Under the pieces are notes generated by a model, which saw only the letters and a list, made by a program, of their open reading frames with translations, did not search any database and had not been told where the DNA came from. A program made the translations under genes and the position numbers. Shown here in pieces: positions 7,876 to 14,443 of a stretch of 64,000 nucleotides of DNA. This stretch comes from Rufibacter glacialis (lineage in GTDB: Bacteria; Bacteroidota; Bacteroidia; Cytophagales; Hymenobacteraceae). How positions within the stretch are numbered: position 1 is the stretch's first letter; every line of letters starts with the position of its first letter. The DNA lies in the NCBI RefSeq assembly GCF_008271745.1, contig NZ_VKKZ01000023.1, forward strand, positions 354,904 through 418,903, written 5' to 3'.

Positions 7876-7993
7876 GTCAATGCAGGGTTGAATAAGGTCA
7901 GGCATAGCTTATGGTGTTTGCAGTAAGGTTGCTACTGGCGGAAGTCCAACTGTTTTCTAATTCAATAACTGTTTAAACTATTTTATTGAACTT

Positions 7994-8535
7994 ATGGGGG
8001 CGGATCCCAAAGAGTACAGGGAGCTACTGGCCTTGTTCAGGACAGGACTGGCGGGCGGACTCATTAGCAAAGAGGAGGTCACCGTGTGGGCGGACGACAT
8101 CATCCTGCGTGAGGCGGAGCCAGACATCTTCTTCATCGAGCTATCGCTGGCGGGAACGGCCAACGAGGCTATTTCTCTTCTGTTGGGGCACCTGCGCTCG
8201 GAACAGCCCGTGAACGGCAAGGCACTGCTGGGGCTTCTCTACAGGCGTCTTCGGGAAGGTAACGGCTTTGACCTAGTCTCAAGGATGATGTACGGCCTCG
8301 CGGACGAGCCACAGTTCACGGAGCTTGAAAGGGGTTACCTCCACCACCTGTCCATCTCCTATGATTTGGCCTCCGATGGGATTACCACGCAAACCTATCC
8401 ATTGTCCAGCATGATAGCGAGTTAGAAAAAGAGGCTTGCCATAGCCTCCGTGCCGCGGAGCGGCTGGGTATAAGGGTTGAAAGCTATGCCCAGTTGCGGA
8501 TGATCCACCAATACTGCCTCCAGCAAGACCTTTAA
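7994..8535 (+). pseudogene. frameshifted paralogue of the gene at 2879
   Basis: From ATG 7994 the frame encodes a protein closely matching the first part of the 2879 product (KEYRELLALFRTGLAGGLIS, ADDIILREAEPDIFFIELSL, TELERGYLHHLSISYDLAS). In the present frame it ends at 8425 after 143 residues. Adding one G to the GGG at 8378-8380 continues the protein in the frame -HANLSIVQHDSELEKEAC- to -CLQQDL and a stop at 8533-8535, giving about 180 residues, close to the 196 of the paralogue. The downstream frame reads as real coding sequence (charged helices, no stops). I therefore read it as one gene broken by loss of a base in a G run, or as a sequencing error. A truncated 143-residue product is the alternative. 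Confidence 0.65.
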
Positions 8536-8580
8536 CCCTGTTTATGGCCTAACCAGTACCTGAATCCACACAAACCCTGT

Positions 8581-8766
8581 ATGAATTTCGTCAACCCGTA
8601 CACAGAGATCTACTTCAGCCCAGAGGAGTCACGCAACAAGACAGCTATACCCCTCCATAAGGAAGTCATCTGGGCTTTACTGAAAGCAATGGGCGGCATG
8701 CTGGGCATGTACAGGCACAGGGTAACCATCAAGGAGAGAGACTTTAATCAAGTAATAAACCTATGA
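8581..8766 (+). CDS. small hypothetical protein coupled to the 8763 gene
   Basis: The 61-residue product (MNFVNPYTEIYFSPEESRNK ...) ends with a stop that overlaps the next start in an ATGA at 8763-8766, a common arrangement for translational coupling. It has one short hydrophobic helix around residues 28-43 (VIWALLKAMGGMLGMY) and a basic C-terminal part. I do not recognise it. It may be a partner (chaperone or immunity-like) of the larger downstream protein, or an N-terminal stump of a longer gene. Confidence 0.45.
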   Translation: MNFVNPYTEIYFSPEESRNKTAIPLHKEVIWALLKAMGGMLGMYRHRVTIKERDFNQVINL

Positions 8767-9791
8767 CATTAGACATGTGGTCAGACGAAATATTTGGAAG
8801 CGAGGTAAGCTACTTCAGTGGTATTGACCCATCAACCGTTGAGCTGATCAAAAAGATAGAAAAAGAGATATCATGGCTGAATTGGGAATTCACACATCAC
8901 TATGATACATTTCATCGACGCAATTTCGAGAAGGCTTGTGGATACCGTAAACAGGACGGCGATTTACCTCCTTACCTTTCGTTTGGAATAGCCTTTGATT
9001 TTGAGAGCGAAGAAAAGAAAACATACTCCGCACTTCTATCTAATTATCAATTTGAGCGTCAGTATCAGGTAGAACGTTGGTTAAACGAAATGGGATATAG
9101 TATCATCTGCGACGGAGAGTCATTTCTTGGCCCAACTGTATCTAATTTATACCTCGACTTCACTAATTACACGATCATTACTACACCATGCTTTACCATA
9201 ACTTCTAAAGGCTTAGGTGACGGTAAATTCAAGATTGATTTAGAATTGAAAGACCCACCGACTCCGAAGTGGATGTCAGCAAGGATTGGGGTGATGGATT
9301 ATGAATTTGATCTCGGTCAGTTCTACCCTATTTTCGGTGATAAGGATAACGGCACGAAGGTCATCGCTGAGATGAACAGGTTATTAGAAGAGTATTCCCG
9401 TGTCGCACAAAAGCACCACCAGTCATTCACCGACAGTCATTCATTCCAAACCAAGTATGGCGAGGAAGACATGAAGTTGATCTTGGTGGAGCTTGATGAT
9501 AACTCGGACAACCCCATTCGCAGCGAAATGACCTTGAACTATCTTCAAGACAAGAAGCAGTTCGAGGCGGATCTTCACAGGTATGTTGAAGAAGGCATCC
9601 GTGCTGAAGGTTACTCTATCACTTTTGATGGAGAAGAAAAGAATGGGATAAAATCACCATCATTGGTTCTAAGTGAATTGGATGGGTTCAACTCTTCTAC
9701 TAAAAACGCCGCGCTCATCACACCCCACTACACCATGACCGTCACTCATTTTGAAAAAGGGAAGCTCTTGATATTCATTACAACTAACTGA
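8763..9791 (+). CDS. hypothetical protein with internal repeat, AT-richer than neighbours
   Basis: The 342-residue protein has no signal peptide or membrane helix. Two parts resemble each other: residues about 92-155 (QFERQYQVERWLNEMGYSII, CDGE, then ITTPCFTIT) and about 265-340 (QFEADLHRYVEEGIRAEGYS, FDGEE, then LITPHYTMTV). Both run Q-F-E, helix, E-x-GYSI-x-x-DGE, loop, TP-x-x-T-x-T, G-K-x-x-I, so the protein probably contains two copies of one alpha/beta domain. Codon use is visibly more A/T-rich than the genes on either side, suggesting separate acquisition. It is coupled by ATGA to the 61-residue gene upstream. Function unknown. Confidence 0.65.
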   Translation: MTLDMWSDEIFGSEVSYFSGIDPSTVELIKKIEKEISWLNWEFTHHYDTFHRRNFEKACGYRKQDGDLPPYLSFGIAFDFESEEKKTYSALLSNYQFERQYQVERWLNEMGYSIICDGESFLGPTVSNLYLDFTNYTIITTPCFTITSKGLGDGKFKIDLELKDPPTPKWMSARIGVMDYEFDLGQFYPIFGDKDNGTKVIAEMNRLLEEYSRVAQKHHQSFTDSHSFQTKYGEEDMKLILVELDDNSDNPIRSEMTLNYLQDKKQFEADLHRYVEEGIRAEGYSITFDGEEKNGIKSPSLVLSELDGFNSSTKNAALITPHYTMTVTHFEKGKLLIFITTN

Positions 9792-9832
9792 CATCGATTT
9801 TTCTGCCATGTCACTGCAAAAGCTATTTAAAT

Positions 9833-10354
9833 TTGGATAGACTCGGGAAGATAATGGGCCTCGCCCTCATAGATTACGCCCTGATATGGGCGTGGGTGAG
9901 GGAACTTGACCCAGACCCAAGCATTTCGATCGCAGTCACATTGCTGGTGCCGCTGGTGTTCGGTATTAACGCCGCCATCGGCGGGGTGCTGGCCTTCTTT
10001 CGGAAAAGGGACAGCATGGTCTTCTTCGCCAACGCCTTGGTCTCCTCCCTGCTGATGTCCCATCTTTTCCACGCGGGGATCGAGGTGCATCAGGAGCGGC
10101 GGCTCGACGCATGGGAGTTCACCAGACAGGATACGGTGTTCCACTTGACCAAATGGGAGGAGGTTAGGGAGTTCTCGATGGGCTACATTGAGAGCGCAGG
10201 CTCCTCAACGTATTTCCTTGATGGCACGTGGGAGAAAAAAGGAGATACGCTCATATTGGAGGCGGATTCCACCCTGATGTTCATCCTGCGTGGCCAGTTA
10301 TTGGGCTTCAGGGAAAAGGCCGAGCGCATACCCCTGAAAGTAACCGTTAAATAG
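9833..10354 (+). CDS. membrane protein with C-terminal beta domain, start uncertain
   Basis: The frame has two or three hydrophobic helices in the first 95 residues and a C-terminal beta-rich domain (REFSMGYIESAGSSTYFLDG, GTWEKKGDTLILEADSTLMF), the same layout as the 6390 protein. The start is unclear: TTG 9833 or ATG 9854 (MGLALIDYALIW). An ATG at 9808 begins MSLQKLFKFG and stops, but losing one T near 9830 would join it to this frame, so a 5' frameshift is possible. The gene at 10358 begins 3 bases after this stop, so they are probably one operon. Confidence 0.55.
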   Translation: MDRLGKIMGLALIDYALIWAWVRELDPDPSISIAVTLLVPLVFGINAAIGGVLAFFRKRDSMVFFANALVSSLLMSHLFHAGIEVHQERRLDAWEFTRQDTVFHLTKWEEVREFSMGYIESAGSSTYFLDGTWEKKGDTLILEADSTLMFILRGQLLGFREKAERIPLKVTVK

Positions 10355-10357
10355 ATT

Positions 10358-10918
10358 GTGATCTCAGTAAGACAGATGAAGACCATAGAGAAATACCTGA
10401 CTGATGAGGAACTTGAGCTTATCCCCAGCCTTCTGGGGGAGCAGGTATATATGATCTACAGCCCAGGGCTGCACGTGGACGCCAACCTCAACATGATCGA
10501 GGCCAATTCCCTTTCATTGTCATCGAAGATGGGCTTCTTCAATTTCTACACCTCATGGATAGATTCGGACGAGTTCGATTACTATGAGATGACCCTGAGC
10601 CGAACAGACGACCCTTTCGGCATCACCAGAAACCAAGAAGGCCTGTTGATGGCCACCTCTTGGATAAGCATCACGCCCGCGAGTGCCATCAGGAAAATCG
10701 AGTTGTTCGAGGACAGCGACGAGTTTGAATACGCCGATCCCGAGTCGGAGCTGGCTTCAGTCAGGTACGACTCCGCTTTCCTTTTTACCCAGAAGGACGG
10801 AAACGAGTTCCTGATCGGTGTCTCTGAGACAATAGCCGACCTAACCCTTTTCCTAAGGGACGGGCAATCCATCCGCGAGCATCTTAGGGGCAAGGGTATA
10901 AGGCGGCAGTGGAAATGA
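10358..10918 (+). CDS. hypothetical cytoplasmic protein
   Basis: The 186-residue frame opens with GTG 10358; ATG 10376 (MKTIEKYLTDEELELIPSLL) looks like the better start. It has no signal or membrane segment and alternates strands and helices (VYMIYSPGLHVDANLNMIEA, FFNFYTSWIDSDEFDYYEM, AFLFTQKDGNEFLIGVSETI). It follows the 9833 membrane-protein gene with a 3-base gap, suggesting that a membrane protein and a soluble partner are made together. I do not recognise the family. The 210 bases after it hold nothing I can call. Confidence 0.6.
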   Translation: MISVRQMKTIEKYLTDEELELIPSLLGEQVYMIYSPGLHVDANLNMIEANSLSLSSKMGFFNFYTSWIDSDEFDYYEMTLSRTDDPFGITRNQEGLLMATSWISITPASAIRKIELFEDSDEFEYADPESELASVRYDSAFLFTQKDGNEFLIGVSETIADLTLFLRDGQSIREHLRGKGIRRQWK

Positions 10919-11128
10919 CTTAACGCAGTCTTGATATGTGCCAGCGACTGGGTCTTCTACATTAAGCGGCATTGAAGCCACAGTAACACTGAAGCCTTCC
11001 CCAGAGCAAGCAGGGTATCACTGACGCATGGTTTATGGAAATAACCTCGGCTCTGCATCATAGGATAAAACAACCCCTGAATTGCTCCAGCCAGTAGGCT
11101 TAACCAAATTTAATACACATCACACAAT

Positions 11129-11586
11129 ATGAGAAAAACTCTACTAGCCATTGGCATGATAGTTTTGCTGGCTGCGCGACTCAGAAGGTTCCAGCCGCAA
11201 CCCAAGAGTGCACGGGGCACACGCGGACTACGGAAGTGAGTTTCCTTGACGAGGACACCTACAGATTGACCGAGACAAGCAGCGACAAGACCTACGGGTA
11301 CAATAGGGCAAACCCAGTTAATGTCGGCGGTAGCGGGGAAAACAGCGGCCCCCTAAACGAGCGGAGGTTCCTCAACGCACTGCTCGGCCCCAACGGGGAG
11401 CGGGTCGGCTACCATCGGGCGGGGAGCTGCTGCGGCTTCAAGACCCCGAACGGGTTTATGGGCGAGGGCATGCTCGACAAGTACAGGATGTACTGGGAAG
11501 GTGGGAAGGACACCTTGGATATTTACGTCAACATGTATGACAAAGGCGACCTGAAGGTGCCTGTGGGGTTTACAGCCAAGAAATAA
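11129..11586 (+). pseudogene. Cys-rich lipoprotein gene copy 2, frameshifted in the lipobox
   Basis: ATG 11129 opens a lipoprotein signal (MRKTLLAIGMIVLLA) but then runs out of frame and stops at 11237-11239. The mature frame (CATQKVPAATQECTGHTRTT, then the same EDTYRLTETSSDKTYGY, NERRFLNALLGP, GSCCGF and NMYDKGDLKVPVG as copy 1) is one base off. Inserting one base, or a second GGCT at the GCTGGCTGC around 11174-11182, restores a lipobox ending LLAGC. A GTG at 11236 gives an unbroken 116-residue frame, but without a signal it would stay in the cytoplasm. I read it as a disrupted lipoprotein gene, a slippage switch or a sequencing error. TIMP-like copy 2 follows. Confidence 0.65.
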
Positions 11587-11676
11587 AGGTGCCCGCTGGC
11601 TCGGCGATCCAACTTTGGGTGACCACGTGGTGGCTGGCGGAAACGACTTACGGCTATAAACCTTTATGCCTCGACT

Positions 11677-12285
11677 ATGAAACTGACCTTCACTGTGCTC
11701 TCCTTATTCCTGCTTACTGCCCACGTGGCGGTGGCCTGCTCCTGCATGAATCCCCCTTCCGTCGAGGAGAACTGGCGGGCGGCGGGCCAAGTCTTCATAG
11801 GTCAGGTAGAAAGAGTTGACACCTCAAGTCACTTCTATTCCTCAAGTGGGGGGCGAGTGACACTGTTCACCGTCAGGGTACTGGAATCCTTCAAACAGGA
11901 GGTTTATGAAGGCTACCCATTGAGGTCATTCGTAAGTAATGGGGGAGCCGCATGCGATAGCTATTTCCGCGTGGGGGAGAAATACTTGATCTACGCTTAC
12001 GCCGACTCCCAGTGGGGTATGCTCAGATCTTCCCTCTGCGACAGGACAGGCCTGCTGGGGCATACCGAAGTGTCAGAGCTGGAGCAACTCAGGAAGCTCA
12101 TGCAGGAGGCGAAGGGTACGGAGTATGTCTCCTTGGGTGGTGCTGCGGAGTATGAGTTGAGCCTACTGAGGGCATCCAACGGGAGGCTGGAGGAAGAGCT
12201 GCGCTGGGGGAGGATCATATTGGCCACCTTGGTGGGTGGATTTGTTTTGATTATGCTGATTCAGTGGAGGAGAAGGAAACCATAG
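11677..12285 (+). CDS. TIMP/NTR-like secreted protein with C-terminal membrane anchor (copy 2)
   Basis: This 202-residue paralogue of the 479-1087 protein is colinear with it. It has a signal peptide (MKLTFTVLSLFLLTAHVAVA), a mature N-terminus CSC, VFIGQVERVDTSSHFYSSSG, VTLFTVRVLESFKQEVYEGY, cysteines in AACDSYF and SLCDRTG, a charged coil and one hydrophobic helix near 180-197 followed by a basic tail. The conserved length and cysteines argue that it is intact, whereas its lipoprotein neighbour is broken. As with copy 1, the fold suggests a protease-inhibitor-type domain facing outward; the target is unknown. The 3' end faces the integrase gene. Confidence 0.8.
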   Translation: MKLTFTVLSLFLLTAHVAVACSCMNPPSVEENWRAAGQVFIGQVERVDTSSHFYSSSGGRVTLFTVRVLESFKQEVYEGYPLRSFVSNGGAACDSYFRVGEKYLIYAYADSQWGMLRSSLCDRTGLLGHTEVSELEQLRKLMQEAKGTEYVSLGGAAEYELSLLRASNGRLEEELRWGRIILATLVGGFVLIMLIQWRRRKP

Positions 12286-12305
12286 GCTTGATTGATATGT
12301 AGGTA

Positions 12306-12352
12306 TTCATCAGTTGCACATTTCAATACTTGGAAAATGTGTAACTGATGAA
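12306..12352. terminator. 18-bp inverted repeat between convergent genes
   Basis: Arms 12306-12323 and 12335-12352 are complementary except for one G-T pair (TTCATCAGTTGCACATTT and partner), with an 11-base loop. It sits between the stop of TIMP-like copy 2 and the stop of the minus-strand integrase gene, so a bidirectional terminator is the simplest reading. Because it borders the recombinase, a recombination-related site is an alternative. Confidence 0.55.
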
Positions 12353-12365
12353 CACAAATATAGAA

Positions 12366-13469
12366 TCATGTGGTTAGTTTTTGAACTGCTTCCCTCAGAA
12401 CACCAGCAGAAGACTTGGCATAAATTTCGGTGGTACTTATGCTCTTGTGACCTAATAGGTGTTTAACATGTGCCATGCTCACGTTTCTATTTATCAAATT
12501 GCTAGCAAAAGAATGCCTTGAATTATGGAAAGTGATCTTCTTATAAATTCCAGCATCCGTTATCCATTGCTGGATGATGATATTGGACTGATTATAGGAA
12601 AGTCCATGGAAAACCCTTTCTTCAGGATCCCTTCCCAGTTCATCTTTAATTAGGGCAAAAGCTTTGTTATTGAGGGGGATAGCAATAGGATCATCTGTTT
12701 TCTGCATCCTTATGGAGCATTCAAACTCTCCAAGGCCAACGGAGTAAACATCCTTCACCCTTAAATTTTTGATGTCCCCAAATCGTAGTCCCGTGTGGCA
12801 GCCGAATAGGAATGCACGCCGTAATATGTTGTGAGGGCAAGGAGTTCGTTCCACCAGATCAATTTCCGCTACACTCAGGTAGCTTCGCTGGGTCTGCCGA
12901 TATTTACGTCGATCTTTCATTTTAAGCACTGGATTCTTCATGATTATGTTCTCTTCCACTGCATGGTTCAGGACAGAAGAGAACTTTTCAAAGTAGGCGA
13001 GGGCAGTGTTATTTGCCAGTTTCTTATTGTTCCTTGAAATAGCATTCTCGAACAAATAGTCATGGTAATCTTTTGCAAGAGCGGCGCTCATATCTTTAAA
13101 AGGTAAAGGTTTCAGTTTCCCAGATCTACTCTCCAAAAACTTCTTGAAGTGACCGATAGAAGAAATATACTGTTGATTGCTCTCCGTTGCCTTCTCGGCC
13201 AATATTTGAAAGTACTGTAAGAAGTCTGAGTTAAGGTCATAGTAGGTAGCTGAGGCAAATGAATAGGGATTGTTGGTGCTCTTAATGATTTGCTCAAACT
13301 CCACCACTTTCTGCATCACCAGCATATTGTTTTTCTTCACTTCGGGATTTGTCTCATCTGGGTAGATCTTACCAATTTTCACCTGCTTCCTTTTCCCATT
13401 TCCATAGTAGATATCTGCGTAAATGGAGTCAAACTTCTTGTTCTTCCTTGTGTAAAATGATACTCTCAT
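12366..13469 (-). CDS. tyrosine recombinase/site-specific integrase
   Basis: The 367-residue protein has the layout of Bacteroidota tyrosine integrases: an N-terminal arm-type domain (1-60), a core-binding SAM-like domain (about 85-180) and a catalytic domain (about 195-365). The catalytic residues are visible: Arg229 in HTGLRFGD, His315/Arg318 in FHNSRHSF, His341 in LLGHKSISTT and the nucleophile Tyr350 in TEIYAKS. Such enzymes integrate and excise mobile islands by recombining att sites. Its ATG overlaps the stop of the upstream HTH gene by 4 bases, so both are in one operon transcribed away from mnmE. The gene appears intact; base composition is AT-richer than both flanks. Confidence 0.9.
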   Translation of the reverse strand: MRVSFYTRKNKKFDSIYADIYYGNGKRKQVKIGKIYPDETNPEVKKNNMLVMQKVVEFEQIIKSTNNPYSFASATYYDLNSDFLQYFQILAEKATESNQQYISSIGHFKKFLESRSGKLKPLPFKDMSAALAKDYHDYLFENAISRNNKKLANNTALAYFEKFSSVLNHAVEENIIMKNPVLKMKDRRKYRQTQRSYLSVAEIDLVERTPCPHNILRRAFLFGCHTGLRFGDIKNLRVKDVYSVGLGEFECSIRMQKTDDPIAIPLNNKAFALIKDELGRDPEERVFHGLSYNQSNIIIQQWITDAGIYKKITFHNSRHSFASNLINRNVSMAHVKHLLGHKSISTTEIYAKSSAGVLREAVQKLTT

Positions 13470-13792
13470 GCTGTTTTTCCTCTAGTAAGCTGTTGGAATT
13501 TCATTTGCACCTCTAAGTCACTGTGAGCAGAAGCAGGCATAATCGTTGCTTCAGCGAAAGATCTCTTTAATTGCTCCGTACTATAGTAGAGCTTTTTGCC
13601 TTTTTTTATGGGCTTGTAGTACATGCTCTTGTCAAGTAGGTTCTCCTTGGTGATATCTAAAAGGAAGGCTGCCTCCTCCTGCGTGATGTACTCTCGCTCC
13701 CAAAGGTTCTTTCTGCTGGCGCTTCTTGCCTCCATAATCTGCGCCTGCAACAAGGCGATCTGTAATAAGTTAAACTCGTTTTTGGAACACAT
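13466..13792 (-). CDS. helix-turn-helix DNA-binding protein, excisionase-like
   Basis: The 108-residue protein has a helical N-terminus (about 1-30) and a probable winged helix-turn-helix in the middle (YITQEEAAFLLDITKENLLD ... KPIKKGKKLYYSTEQLKRSF), the Y-I-T-x-x-E-A-A start being typical of excisionase/MerR-type HTH_17 domains. Such genes accompany integrases on Bacteroidota mobile elements and act as directionality factors or local regulators. It overlaps the integrase start by 4 bases, supporting a joint function. Confidence 0.7.
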   Translation of the reverse strand: MCSKNEFNLLQIALLQAQIMEARSASRKNLWEREYITQEEAAFLLDITKENLLDKSMYYKPIKKGKKLYYSTEQLKRSFAEATIMPASAHSDLEVQMKFQQLTRGKTA

Positions 13793-13860
13793 GATCGGTT
13801 AAGTTGAAAATCAAAATCGATCATTATAGATTTTCACCTATTGAAAGTTTGATAAGAGTC

Positions 13861-14217
13861 TCATCTATTTTTCAAAATAGTTTCTACTTCCTCCTTAACA
13901 AGTATGATCCTTCGGAAGAATCTTAGTACTGGCAGCTTTTTATTAGCCACCATCCGCTTGAGCGTACGCGAGGAAACACCAAATAATGTTGCAGCCTCAT
14001 CTATGGATAAGTATGGTTTCTCAGAGAGATTCCCTTTAGCGACCTTAAATACAGATGCACTATCTAGTTCTGAGGATTGGACCTTTTTTTCCTTTAGCTT
14101 GAGCTTATAGGTCCGCTTGGCGCAATAGTCCGAGCAATTCTTTGTGACGGTGGTTTTGGCGATGAAAGATTTGCCGCAGAATTGGCACCTGCGAGTAACT
14201 CGAATATTGCTGCTCAT
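13861..14217 (-). CDS. zinc-ribbon plus excisionase-type HTH protein
   Basis: The 118-residue protein begins with a Cys cluster (RRCQFCGKSFIAKT, then NCSDYC) that could bind one zinc. After a basic linker it ends with an HTH_17/excisionase domain (YLSIDEAATLFGVSSRTLKR, then KLPVLRFFRRIILVKEEVE). This two-domain type is frequent next to integrases of Bacteroidota islands and probably binds the element's own DNA. It is the gene nearest to mnmE and is followed by the 13466 HTH and the integrase, 68 bases apart. Confidence 0.7.
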   Translation of the reverse strand: MSSNIRVTRRCQFCGKSFIAKTTVTKNCSDYCAKRTYKLKLKEKKVQSSELDSASVFKVAKGNLSEKPYLSIDEAATLFGVSSRTLKRMVANKKLPVLRFFRRIILVKEEVETILKNR

Positions 14218-14233
14218 CTCGCATGTCTATATG

Positions 14234-14351
14234 TGTCCTGAGGGGACAGGAGGTGACTTAAAGGGACAGGAAGTGACATAATTTCGCCACTTTTTGGACA
14301 TGGACGCAAAAAGGGGGAATTCGTAACAAAAATGTAACAAACTCCCCCTTT
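14234..14351. repeat. repeat cluster in the integrase-mnmE spacer, candidate recombinase/regulator binding sites
   Basis: Three structures lie in the 208-base spacer. A short palindrome TGTCC...GGACA is at 14234-14248. Two tandem 20-base units begin GGGACAGG(A/G) at 14243-14262 and 14263-14282. An inverted repeat AAAGGGGGA (14310-14318) with TCCCCCTTT (14343-14351) encloses two copies of GTAACAAA (14323-14330 and 14334-14341). Direct and inverted repeats of this size beside an integrase operon are what arm-type binding sites or autoregulatory operators look like; the assignment is inferred. Confidence 0.5.
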
Positions 14352-14425
14352 GAACTGGGTATTTAACCCTGCAAAAGACCTCGAGAATTGTAAAAGTGGG
14401 CTTAAAATCGCCTTTTTAGGCTGAT

Positions 14426-14443
14426 TTACTTCCCGATGCAGAA
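14426..14443 (-). other. candidate attachment site: 3' end of mnmE
   Basis: The last 18 bases of mnmE on its coding strand are TTCTGCATCGGGAAGTAA, encoding FCIGK and stop. The same gene end is the known target of SGI1-family islands, and this sequence differs from the SGI1 site as I remember it at three positions. An integrase module begins about 200 bases further on, outside the gene. I did not find a second copy of this sequence in the left part of the window, so the other junction, if present, lies beyond base 1. Confidence 0.4.

Larger units (their letters stand above)
11129..12285 (+). repeat. second copy of a two-gene segmental duplication (partner 1-1087)
   Basis: The lipoprotein gene, its roughly 90-base spacer and the TIMP-like gene are all recognisably similar to bases 1-1087. 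Spacer similarity (GGTGTCCGCT... against GGTGCCCGCT..., then GGGAGACCACC against GGGTGACCACG) shows the unit was copied as a block rather than gene by gene. The two copies are direct repeats about 11 kb apart. Confidence 0.75.
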
